A DNA stretch of 7,724 bases. Origin: Clostridium_AM sp964554365 (lineage in GTDB: Bacteria; Bacillota; Clostridia; Clostridiales; Clostridiaceae). The translations under genes were made by a program, and so were the position numbers. The DNA lies in assembly GCA_964554365.1 (NCBI GenBank), contig CAZKOJ010000178.1, positions 1 to 7,724 of the forward strand. Direction: 5' to 3'. Of the stretch, positions 1-5,594 are shown one piece after another. Position 1 is the first letter of the stretch. The number at the start of each line of letters is the position of its first letter. The notes beneath the pieces were generated by a model. It was given only the letters and a program-made list of their open reading frames with translations. It was not told the DNA's origin and did not search any database.

Positions 1-87
1 TCACTAGTTTGTCCAATAGAAGGATGTATAACTAAAGGTGAAATTAAATTTAAAGATTCTGGTGCAGAAAGAAAAATAATTCTTTAA
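1..87 (+). CDS. C-terminal end of an unrecognised protein (partial)
   Basis: Frame 1 is open from the first base for 28 codons and closes with TAA at 85-87. The visible tail begins SLVCPIEGCITKG and ends in ERKIIL, with two cysteines five residues apart (CPIEGC). The start lies upstream of the window, so length and domains cannot be judged. I do not recognise the family. A strong hairpin terminator about 65 bases downstream on the same strand supports this being the real 3' end of a transcribed gene. The stretch is short, so chance openness is possible, but the sequence reads like protein and the terminator fits. Confidence 0.55.
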   Translation, partial: SLVCPIEGCITKGEIKFKDSGAERKIIL

Positions 88-150
88 TAAAATAGAGAAC
101 ATAGTAAAATTACTTTAATGGTAAAAATTAAATAGAGTATATTTATATAA

Positions 151-197
151 TAAAGATGAATAGGAGTAGTTTATCCCTATTCATCTTTACTTTTTAG
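151..197 (+). terminator. Intrinsic terminator of the upstream partial gene
   Basis: The arm at 151-164 (TAAAGATGAATAGG) pairs perfectly with 176-189 around an 11-base loop, giving a 14-bp stem, followed by CTTTTT at 190-195. The A-rich bases on the 5' side mean it could also work weakly in reverse. It separates the upstream gene from the 81-codon gene. Confidence 0.8.
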
Positions 198-235
198 TTA
201 ACATTATATTATTATAAATATAGTGTTAATTTTTT
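198..235 (+). promoter_or_regulatory. Inverted repeat with T-run just before a ribosome binding site; operator, promoter or attenuator candidate
   Basis: TTAACATTATATT (198-210) pairs with AATATAGTGTTAA (217-229) over 13 positions, with one G-T wobble and a six-base loop. Six T residues follow at 230-235, directly before the GGAGG of the next gene. Read as DNA it could be an operator; read as RNA it is an A+U-rich hairpin plus U-tract that could attenuate transcription or sit beside the ribosome binding site. TTAACA (198-203) with TATAGT (219-224) could also form a promoter, but the 15-base spacing is short. These readings cannot be separated from sequence alone. Confidence 0.4.
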
Positions 236-247
236 GGAGGTAATTGT

Positions 248-493
248 ATGAAATATAAGATAGGACAGAAAATTGAATTTACAAGTGATTTTGTAATAGA
301 AACAGACAAAGGGAAAAAGGTTAAAATATTAAAAGGTGAAGAAGCTATGGTTGTACGAAAAGTGGATAAAAATTCAGGAGAAATAGTTTATGTGGCAGGA
401 GAAGCAAAGGGTTTAAGTCAAATTATATCTATAGAAGTTGATGATAATGTAGATGCTGATTATTTAGCAAAAAAAATAATGGAGGAAATGTAA
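248..493 (+). CDS. Small protein of unknown function (81 aa)
   Basis: ATG at 248 follows GGAGG at 236-240 with seven bases between, a good ribosome binding site. I do not recognise the family. Residues 1-62 alternate polar and hydrophobic residues with glycines, as in a small beta barrel (for example KIGQKIEF, VKILKGEEAMVVRKV, GEIVYVAG), similar in feel to SH3-like or KOW-like folds. The last dozen residues (about 70-81, ADYLAKKIMEEM) look like an amphipathic helix. There is no signal peptide, membrane segment or cysteine, so a soluble cytoplasmic protein is expected. It has its own terminators on both sides and is therefore probably a single-gene transcript. The fold guess is inference from the residue pattern only. 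Confidence 0.85.
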   Translation: MKYKIGQKIEFTSDFVIETDKGKKVKILKGEEAMVVRKVDKNSGEIVYVAGEAKGLSQIISIEVDDNVDADYLAKKIMEEM

Positions 494-505
494 AAAAGAT
501 TTTAT

Positions 506-570
506 AAAGATTTCTAAGATTTCTATTGAATTAAAATCTCAATGAAAGTTTAGAAATCTTTTATTTTAAA
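506..570 (+). terminator. Long hairpin terminator after the 81-aa gene
   Basis: AAAGATTTCTAA (506-517) pairs perfectly with TTAGAAATCTTT (550-561). Inside lies a second short stem, ATTGA (525-529) with TCAAT (539-543), so the whole folds as one long interrupted hairpin. A T-rich stretch TTTATTTT follows. The position, just after the stop codon at 491-493, fits an intrinsic terminator. Confidence 0.65.
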
Positions 571-573
571 CTA

Positions 574-602
574 TTTACAAATTTAAGTAGTGTTGTTACA
601 AT
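574..602 (+). promoter_or_regulatory. Sigma-A type promoter of the GntR/ABC operon
   Basis: TTTACA (574-579) and TACAAT (597-602) are separated by exactly 17 bases; each matches the consensus boxes (TTGACA, TATAAT) at five of six positions. The predicted transcription start is near 608-610, inside the palindrome at 605-631. This gives a leader of roughly 160 bases before the TTG start of the regulator. Confidence 0.7.
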
Positions 603-604
603 AT

Positions 605-640
605 AAGTGTACTAATTGAATTAGTACACTTAGTACACTT
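605..640. promoter_or_regulatory. Operator palindrome plus third half-site, probable binding site of the GntR regulator
   Basis: AAGTGTACTAAT (605-616) and ATTAGTACACTT (620-631) are perfect reverse complements around a three-base centre (TGA). The half-site TTAGTACACTT then recurs at 630-640, as a direct copy of 621-631 offset by nine bases. The palindrome covers the predicted transcription start, a position where bound repressor would block RNA polymerase. GntR proteins of the YtrA subfamily usually control their own operon through inverted repeats of this general form, so autoregulation is the natural inference. Actual binding is not shown by the sequence. Confidence 0.75.
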
Positions 641-724
641 GGTGCATATTGGTTTTCATGTAGAAAGCATATTGCCGGTTTTGCAAATGTGCTTAAGGCA
701 GCTGAAAAGTTAGTGACTTTTTAA
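620..724 (+). pseudogene. Possible coding remnant in the operon leader
   Basis: After a stop at 617-619 this frame is open for 34 codons to a double stop TAA TAA (722-727) but has no ATG, GTG or TTG start before its protein-like part. From 641 the translation reads GAYWFSCRKHIAGF then ANVLKAAEKLVTF, and codons such as GCC GGT, GTG CTT AAG GCA GCT are richer in G+C than the surroundings. The IAGF...V..A pattern faintly recalls the last residues of glutamate dehydrogenases, but this is a weak resemblance over about seven positions. It may be a decayed gene end or simply leader RNA that happens to be open. Confidence 0.2.
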
Positions 725-771
725 TAATGCAAATAATATGGATGATGAAGATGTAAAGAGGTGGTGAAAAT

Positions 772-1161
772 TTGATAAATATTGACAGTAGAAGCAGTAT
801 ACCAATATATAAGCAGATAGTGGAAGGAATAAAAGAAGATATTTTTAAGGGGATACTTAGACCAGGAGATAGGCTTTTATCTGTAAGAGAAATGGCATCA
901 ATGATAACAGCTAACCCAAATACTATAAGTAGAGCTTATATGGAGCTTGAAAGACAACAGGTTATTGAAACTTTAAGGGGGAAAGGAACCTTTGTATCTA
1001 AAGATTATAAACCTAAAATGGAGGAAGAGAGCATGGAAAGTTTAAAAGATAACATTAAAAAGATAATAATAGAAGCTCATTACATGGGTATAAGTAAGGA
1101 AGAGCTTATTAATGTATTTGATAATTGTTATGATGATATCAAAAACACAAAAAATTCATAA
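772..1161 (+). CDS. GntR-family transcriptional regulator, YtrA subfamily
   Basis: This is a 129-residue DNA-binding repressor, a typical length for the YtrA subfamily, whose members have a GntR winged helix-turn-helix and only a short C-terminal dimerisation tail. The hallmark opening IPIYKQIVEGIKEDI (10-24) leads to the GntR core: LRPGDRLLSVREMA (29-42), recognition helix region NPNTISRAYMELE (48-60) and wing GKGTFVS (70-76). Residues about 80-129 form the short helical tail; there is no large ligand domain of the FadR or HutC type. The start is TTG at 772, served by AGAGGTGG at 757-764. It lies 60 bases ahead of the ABC ATPase and downstream of a promoter whose start site is covered by a palindrome, so it most likely represses itself and the transporter. 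The inducing signal is unknown. Confidence 0.92.
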   Translation: MINIDSRSSIPIYKQIVEGIKEDIFKGILRPGDRLLSVREMASMITANPNTISRAYMELERQQVIETLRGKGTFVSKDYKPKMEEESMESLKDNIKKIIIEAHYMGISKEELINVFDNCYDDIKNTKNS

Positions 1162-1221
1162 TAGGGTGATTAAAAATAGGTATATCATATGAAAACATAA
1201 ATTCAAGGGGGGGATGTTTTT

Positions 1222-2118
1222 TTGCTTAATATAGCTAATGTTTCTAAAAAATTAGGTGGCAAACAGGTTTTAAACAATATAAATTTAAATATTGAAAGAG
1301 GAAGTATATTTGGACTTATAGGACCTAATGGAGCAGGAAAAACCACATTAATAAAATGTATAACAGGCATTTATGATGTTGATGAAGGCGGAATAAAGGT
1401 AAATGGAGAGAAAACTTTTGACAATTCCGGTATTAAAAATATTATGGGGTATGTACCGGATGAAAACAGCCAATTTTCTACTTTTAAAGTTAAAGATATG
1501 ATAAAATTTTATTCTCTTTCCTATAAAAATTTTGACACAGAACTTTTTAATAAATTTAATTTGTATTTTAAAATACCTAAAGATAGATTTATAGGAAAAC
1601 TTTCTAAAGGAATGAAAACTAGGCTTTCCATAATGCTAAATTTAAGTATAAATCCAGAAATACTTATAATGGATGAACCCACTTCAGGTTTAGATCCTAT
1701 GGCAAAAAAAGCTATATTAAACTTAATAGTTGATAAGGTAGCAGATAAGGGGATTACTGTAGTTATATCTTCTCATAATTTAAGTGATCTAGAAAGAATT
1801 TGTGATAGTGTGGCTATAATTAATGATAATGAAATAAAATATACAAATTCTATAGAAAATATGAAAAAGAACATAAGAAAATTTCAAATGGTGTTCAAGG
1901 ATAAAGTTCCAACAGATATAGAAAAATTGGACAATGTAATAAATGTGAGTAATGTAGGAAGAGTGTACAATGTGGTAATAGGTAAAGGTGTAGATGATTT
2001 TTTAGAAAAGCTTAAAGAAAAGGATTTAGTTTTTTATGAAGAAATAGATTTAAGTCTTGAAGATATGTTCATATACTCTGTAGGAGGTGATGCTTTATAT
2101 GAAGGTTTATTTAAATAA
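1222..2118 (+). CDS. ABC transporter ATP-binding protein (exporter type)
   Basis: This 298-residue protein would power the permease encoded next, hydrolysing ATP at the cytoplasmic face. It shows Walker A GPNGAGKTT (34-42), signature LSKGM (127-131), Walker B ILIMDEP (147-153), D-loop SGLD (155-158) and switch histidine H185 in SSHNLSDLE. The Q-loop region reads GYVPDEN (76-82), with acidic residues where a glutamine is usual; similar substitutions occur in CcmA-like/BcrA-like exporter ATPases. Residues about 205-298 form the C-terminal extension common in that group. The start is TTG at 1222, chosen because a run of seven G (1207-1213) lies eight bases upstream and the protein then begins at the canonical N terminus; ATG at 1214 is out of frame. 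Its 3' end overlaps the permease start by 20 bases, indicating translational coupling. Substrate unknown. Confidence 0.93.
   Translation: MLNIANVSKKLGGKQVLNNINLNIERGSIFGLIGPNGAGKTTLIKCITGIYDVDEGGIKVNGEKTFDNSGIKNIMGYVPDENSQFSTFKVKDMIKFYSLSYKNFDTELFNKFNLYFKIPKDRFIGKLSKGMKTRLSIMLNLSINPEILIMDEPTSGLDPMAKKAILNLIVDKVADKGITVVISSHNLSDLERICDSVAIINDNEIKYTNSIENMKKNIRKFQMVFKDKVPTDIEKLDNVINVSNVGRVYNVVIGKGVDDFLEKLKEKDLVFYEEIDLSLEDMFIYSVGGDALYEGLFK
2082..2090 (+). promoter_or_regulatory. Ribosome binding site that decides the permease start
   Basis: AGGAGGTGA lies inside the 3' end of the ATPase gene. GTG at 2087 and ATG at 2090 are in the permease frame but overlap this site, so they are too close to be used. 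ATG at 2099 is eight bases after it and is the credible start. Confidence 0.8.
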
Positions 2119-3211
2119 AGCTCTTTTATTTAAAGAATGGAAAAGTGCTAAATGGGGTATGTTAATTTTATTTTTAGTAGAATTGCAGCAAATTGTAATG
2201 AATTTTAGTAATAATTTAAACAGTATGAAAGTTTATTTAACACAGTATAAAGGTGACAAATATTTTGCAAAAAATATCATTGATTCTGCCAATCAGGTTA
2301 TATGTGATATGGGTAATTTTGTGATTATAGAAATATTAGTTGTGTTTTTGATATTTATGGTAATAAGCATGGATAGAGGTAAAAATTATGAAATATTATC
2401 TGTAATGCCTTTTAATAGGAGGGAAATATTAAAAGCAAAATATTTTGTAAGTATGGAATCTGTAATAGTACCTACAGTAATTAGTTATATCATTGTAACT
2501 TTTATGTATTTCGCAAATATAACAATTATAGGACCATATGTAGATTATAAATTGCTGCTATTTGGATGTATATTAAATCTACTTGTACTAATTCTAGAAG
2601 TTACTATACTCATTACAGTTCAATATATATGCGGTATTGGTATAGTAGGTGCTGTACTAGGCGCAGTAGTATTAGCTTTGCCATCAATTTTAATTTCACT
2701 TATAATAAATTTTATGCAGGCATTAGAATATAATCCTCTTTTTAAAAATGCTATAGAATATAGAGTTACAAAATACAAAGCTATGTTCAGTTTTTTAGGT
2801 GAGTGGATTAATCCAATGGGTTATAATCAGTCTTTTCAACAGTATTTTCCGTTAACAGGGGGTAATGTAATGCAATTGGATATAAGGAATTTTAAAATGA
2901 ATATGTTTTATATAAGATGTAGTATTATCATATTTAGTATTATAATATTTTACCTTTTAAGTTATTATGCTTTTAATAAAAATAAACTAGAAAATACAGG
3001 AACCATATTTATGTTTAGTTCCTTTAATATGCCATTCAAAATTGGAACATCTATTTGTTTTGGAATTTTAACATGCAATATCATTTTTAATAATGTTTTT
3101 AGAAATATGGTTTATATGCCTAAAGTGATATTTATGCTTTCTTCACTTTTAATTATTTCTATTTTGTCTTACAAGATTACAGATAAAGTTATAAAAATGA
3201 ATAAATCTTAG
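2099..3211 (+). CDS. ABC-2 type membrane permease
   Basis: This 370-residue integral membrane protein is the likely channel-forming partner of the ATPase just upstream. Hydrophobic stretches at about 18-36, 73-91, 116-138, 150-175, 178-205, 270-291, 317-332 and 341-358 suggest six to eight membrane helices. The motif around residues 100-115 (LSVMPFNRREILKAKY) is the cytoplasmic segment after the second helix that is typical of ABC-2 exporters and probably contacts the ATPase. A loop of roughly 60 residues (206-268) separates the two halves. The start at ATG 2099 overlaps the ATPase stop, with its ribosome binding site in the ATPase gene, so the two are translated together. There is no second permease; a homodimer with two ATPases is inferred. 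Overall family is clear from hydropathy and context, the exact substrate is not. Confidence 0.85.
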   Translation: MKVYLNKALLFKEWKSAKWGMLILFLVELQQIVMNFSNNLNSMKVYLTQYKGDKYFAKNIIDSANQVICDMGNFVIIEILVVFLIFMVISMDRGKNYEILSVMPFNRREILKAKYFVSMESVIVPTVISYIIVTFMYFANITIIGPYVDYKLLLFGCILNLLVLILEVTILITVQYICGIGIVGAVLGAVVLALPSILISLIINFMQALEYNPLFKNAIEYRVTKYKAMFSFLGEWINPMGYNQSFQQYFPLTGGNVMQLDIRNFKMNMFYIRCSIIIFSIIIFYLLSYYAFNKNKLENTGTIFMFSSFNMPFKIGTSICFGILTCNIIFNNVFRNMVYMPKVIFMLSSLLIISILSYKITDKVIKMNKS

Positions 3212-3223
3212 GAGGATTTATTT

Positions 3224-3301
3224 ATGAAAGATATTAAAAATTGTTTTATTGTTGTATTTTCATTGGTGTGCATAAGTGTAATGATTATTCAAATGTTCTA
3301 A
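3224..3301 (+). CDS. 25-aa single-helix membrane micropeptide at the end of the ABC operon
   Basis: ATG at 3224 sits eight bases after a perfect AGGAGG (3210-3215) that overlaps the permease stop codon, and the frame closes with TAA at 3299-3301, just before the operon terminator. The peptide opens with a charged stretch (MKDIKN) and continues as an uninterrupted hydrophobic run from Cys7 to Ile22, ending QMF: one short membrane helix with its lysines at the N-terminal, cytoplasmic side. It contains two cysteines (7 and 16). I recognise no family. The near-ideal ribosome binding site and the tight fit between permease and terminator argue for real translation. It might be a small subunit or regulator of the transporter, or a membrane-active peptide handled by it; both are inference. 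Confidence 0.65.
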   Translation: MKDIKNCFIVVFSLVCISVMIIQMF

Positions 3302-3304
3302 AGG

Positions 3305-3338
3305 AAAACAGAAGTTTAAAAATAAGCTTCTGTTTTTT
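3305..3338 (+). terminator. Intrinsic terminator of the GntR/ABC operon
   Basis: AAAACAGAAG (3305-3314) pairs perfectly with CTTCTGTTTT (3327-3336); three further inner pairs (3315-3317 with 3324-3326, one G-T) give a 13-bp stem with a six-base loop. The stem runs into a six-T tract (3333-3338). It begins four bases after the micropeptide stop and closes the operon before the channel gene. Confidence 0.9.
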
Positions 3339-3398
3339 ATTATATATTTATCTTTTAAATAATAAAATTTAAGTGTAAGAAATTATTGAGGTTTAAAA

Positions 3399-4268
3399 AT
3401 GCACTTATTAAAAATTATAAAAAAAACTACGAAAACAAATTTATTTATAAGTTTAGTACTACTTTATTTAAGCATAATAATAGTTTTTGGATTTATTTAC
3501 TGGAGAGTAGCAAATATATCTTCACGAGAATTTTTTGTTTTTCAAAATGATATAAATATGAATATTAAAATAAATGCTTTTAGAAGCAGAATGAAAGTAA
3601 ATATATACAGTAGAGATTTTAATAATGCCATTAGAAAATTAATAGTTTCAGAAGAGTATACAAGGCCACTGGTAAAGCTTTTAGATGATAAAGAAAATGA
3701 ACTCCATATATTTACTTTAAACAAACCATTAGGAGAATTATGGGCTAATTATTACTACTTATTATTAGAAGGTAGAGGAATAACTCATATGAAAGTAGAA
3801 AGTATTAAAGAAAAGCAGCTAAATAAAGATTTAAATGTTTATAAAATAACATTAGATTTATATAAAAATAATAATGAAAAATATGCACTATATAAGAACA
3901 GTGATAAAATAAATTTTGATAAGTATAGCAGCATAGTTATTTGGACAAAAGACTCCATAGATGAAGAATCTTTTCATAAGGATGATGTTATTTATCCATT
4001 AGGTTTTTATTTTGTAAGTATTATGGAAAATTCTATTTCGTTTTTAGATGATAGTGCTATAGTATTAAAAGAAATAGATAATGGAAAATTTAAATATCCC
4101 CTTTGGAATTTTTTGTATTTCAGTGTAGTAACCATTACTACATTAGGATATGGAGATATTCTTCCGAATTCCACTTTAGTGCGTACACTTGTAATGTTTG
4201 AGGTAGTTTCTGGAGTAATTATTATGGGCATGTTTATTCCATGCTTACTTTGGAATAAAAAAAATTAA
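3399..4268 (+). CDS. Potassium-channel-like protein with two membrane helices and a large extracytoplasmic domain
   Basis: The C-terminal part is a classic K+ channel pore: pore helix region WNFLYFSVVTI (236-246), selectivity filter TTLGYGD (247-253), then a final helix about 260-285 with a possible hinge glycine (G272), ending six residues later in WNKKN. The first helix is at about 15-35, preceded by lysine-rich cytoplasmic residues. Between them lie some 195 residues (36-232) with no clear membrane helix, which must face outside if the pore is oriented normally. In KcsA-like channels this linker is only about 30-40 residues. No cytoplasmic RCK/TrkA gating domain is present. The start is ATG 3399 with GAGG at 3388-3391. 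The gene stands alone after a terminator; I see no convincing promoter in 3340-3398. Four copies per channel are expected from the family. Confidence 0.85.
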   Translation: MHLLKIIKKTTKTNLFISLVLLYLSIIIVFGFIYWRVANISSREFFVFQNDINMNIKINAFRSRMKVNIYSRDFNNAIRKLIVSEEYTRPLVKLLDDKENELHIFTLNKPLGELWANYYYLLLEGRGITHMKVESIKEKQLNKDLNVYKITLDLYKNNNEKYALYKNSDKINFDKYSSIVIWTKDSIDEESFHKDDVIYPLGFYFVSIMENSISFLDDSAIVLKEIDNGKFKYPLWNFLYFSVVTITTLGYGDILPNSTLVRTLVMFEVVSGVIIMGMFIPCLLWNKKN

Positions 4269-4275
4269 GAAAGTC

Positions 4276-4304
4276 TTTAAAAAATATGGATTAAAGGCTA
4301 AAAT
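4276..4304 (+). promoter_or_regulatory. Candidate promoter of the alaX gene
   Basis: TTTAAA (4276-4281) and TAAAAT (4299-4304) are spaced by 17 bases. The boxes are A+T-rich and ordinary for this genome, so chance is a real possibility. It gains weight because a perfect 14-bp palindrome begins two bases after the second box, where an operator would be expected. Confidence 0.35.
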
Positions 4305-4305
4305 A

Positions 4306-4319
4306 TAGTTAGCTAACTA
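4306..4319. promoter_or_regulatory. Perfect 14-bp palindrome, operator candidate before alaX
   Basis: TAGTTAGCTAACTA is identical to its own reverse complement and lies 24 bases before the alaX start, just downstream of a candidate -10 box. Its TTAG/CTAA halves loosely recall sites of DtxR-family metal-responsive repressors, whose consensus is longer. The regulator cannot be named from the sequence. Confidence 0.45.
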
Positions 4320-4343
4320 AGTTAAGGAGAGGGGATATTCAAA

Positions 4344-5519
4344 ATGACACAAAAATTATATTACGATGATGCTTATTTAACAGAAATTAAAGCCCAGGTT
4401 TTAAATATAATACACAAAGAAGAAAAGATATTGGTAGTACTGGATAGAACACCTTTTTATCCAGAAGGAGGAGGTCAGCCTTCTGATACAGGTGAGATTG
4501 ATGGAATAAAAGTTTATTATGTTTCAGAAGAAGAAGGAACCATATATCATCATATGGAAAAAGCACCTGAAAATAAACAGGTGGTATGCAAAATAGATTT
4601 TAAGAGGCGTTTTGATCACATGCAGCAACATTCTGGGGAACACCTTTTATCTGGAGCAATTTTTAAGTTTTATGGTGGAAATAATAAAGGTTTTCATTTA
4701 GGTGAAGAATATGTAACTGTAGATATTGATATAGATAATTTTAGTGAAGATATGTTAAAAAAAATAGAACATGAGATAAATGATTATATATATGCAAATA
4801 TAGAGTTTAATACATATGTAGTTAGCAAAGATGAAGTAGATAAAGTTCCAGCAAGAAAGAAGATAGAAGTAGATGAAGATATAAGAATAGTAGAAGCAAA
4901 GAATATGGACTGCTGCCCATGTTGTGGTACTCATGTTAAAAGAACTGGTGAAATAGGTATAATAAAGCTTTTAAAAGCTGAAAGATATAAGGGTATGACT
5001 AGAATTTATCTTAAATGCGGACATAGAGCATTAAAAGATTTTGGAATAAAACATGAGGTTGTATCAAAGTTAAATAGATTATTTTCTGTAGACGAAAATA
5101 GTATACTAGAGAGAATAGAAAAACAATTTGAAGAGATAGAAGGACTAAAAAAAGAACTGAGCAAATTAAATAATAAGTTTGCAGAATTTGAGGCAGAAAA
5201 CATATTGAAAAATTCAAGTTCAATGCTACTAATGAAGCACTATGAACATAAAAGTTTTGAAGATATACAATTAATAGGCACAGCACTTGGAAATAAAAAT
5301 CACATAATAATTTTGACTTCACTTTGTGATAAAAAAATATTATTTTTGAACGATACAAATATAGATGTTAGTTGTGGTAAGTTATTTAAGGAACATATGA
5401 AGAACTTTAATGGAAAAGGTGGGGGAAAAGACAAGAGAGCCCAAGGAACTTTTGAGAATAAAGAAGAACTTATTAAATTCTGTGATTTCTTACATTTAAC
5501 ATTAAGGGAAAAAATTTAA
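4344..5519 (+). CDS. Alanyl-tRNA editing protein, long AlaX form with DHHA1 domain
   Basis: This is a free-standing relative of the alanyl-tRNA synthetase editing region. It would hydrolyse Ser-tRNA(Ala) (and Gly-tRNA(Ala)) in the cytoplasm to prevent mistranslation. The N-terminal barrel carries FYPEGGGQPSDTG (38-50). The zinc-binding editing core follows with HSGEH (96-100) and CCPCCGTH (190-197), giving the usual ligands H96, H100, C193 and H197. A likely coiled coil spans about 250-290 (ILERIEKQFEEIEGLKKEL). The C terminus is a DHHA1 domain with the glycine-rich GKGGGKDKRAQG (357-368), which in AlaRS helps bind tRNA. At 391 residues it fits the long bacterial form. ATG 4344 follows AAGGAGAGGGG (4324-4334). 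All expected metal ligands are present; the extra cysteines 190, 191 and 194 are unusual in number. Confidence 0.92.
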   Translation: MTQKLYYDDAYLTEIKAQVLNIIHKEEKILVVLDRTPFYPEGGGQPSDTGEIDGIKVYYVSEEEGTIYHHMEKAPENKQVVCKIDFKRRFDHMQQHSGEHLLSGAIFKFYGGNNKGFHLGEEYVTVDIDIDNFSEDMLKKIEHEINDYIYANIEFNTYVVSKDEVDKVPARKKIEVDEDIRIVEAKNMDCCPCCGTHVKRTGEIGIIKLLKAERYKGMTRIYLKCGHRALKDFGIKHEVVSKLNRLFSVDENSILERIEKQFEEIEGLKKELSKLNNKFAEFEAENILKNSSSMLLMKHYEHKSFEDIQLIGTALGNKNHIIILTSLCDKKILFLNDTNIDVSCGKLFKEHMKNFNGKGGGKDKRAQGTFENKEELIKFCDFLHLTLREKI

Positions 5520-5544
5520 AAGCGGTAGCATACTACCGTTTTTT
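5519..5544 (+). terminator. Intrinsic terminator after alaX
   Basis: CGGTAG (5523-5528) pairs with CTACCG (5533-5538) around the tetraloop CATA, extended by weaker pairs of the flanking A and T residues, and runs into six T (5539-5544). It begins at the alaX stop codon. Confidence 0.92.
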
Positions 5545-5594
5545 CTGTGGTGCATTATTTTAATGATAGCATAATTGTGTTTGGAGGGGGATAA

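Noticed and set aside
146..151. Perfect TATAAT as a promoter for the 81-aa gene
   Set aside because: No -35 box at suitable spacing, and a transcript from here would immediately read into the strong terminator at 151-197.
198..229. Inverted repeat as a Rex (redox repressor) site
   Set aside because: The Rex site has TTGTTAA and TTAACAA facing with a four-base gap; here the order and spacing of the TTAACA/TGTTAA arms are reversed.
2087..2098. Earlier permease starts (GTG 2087, ATG 2090)
   Set aside because: Both overlap the AGGAGGTGA ribosome binding site, leaving no spacing; ATG 2099 is correctly placed.
3542..3724. Minus-strand open frame of 60 codons inside the channel gene
   Set aside because: Lies antisense to a well-supported gene; its low-complexity Phe/Leu/Ile/Ser composition is that of a complement of A-rich coding DNA.
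4007..4231. Minus-strand open frame opposite the channel pore
   Set aside because: Antisense to the TTLGYGD pore coding region; no ribosome binding site or family signal.
5006..5358. Two overlapping minus-strand open frames inside alaX
   Set aside because: Shadows of the coiled-coil and DHHA1 region; hydrophobic composition is the expected complement of Lys/Glu-rich codons.
5551..5572. Inverted repeat before mobA (TGCATTAT ... ATAGCA)
   Set aside because: Too many mismatches once the arms are aligned; not better than chance in A+T-rich DNA.
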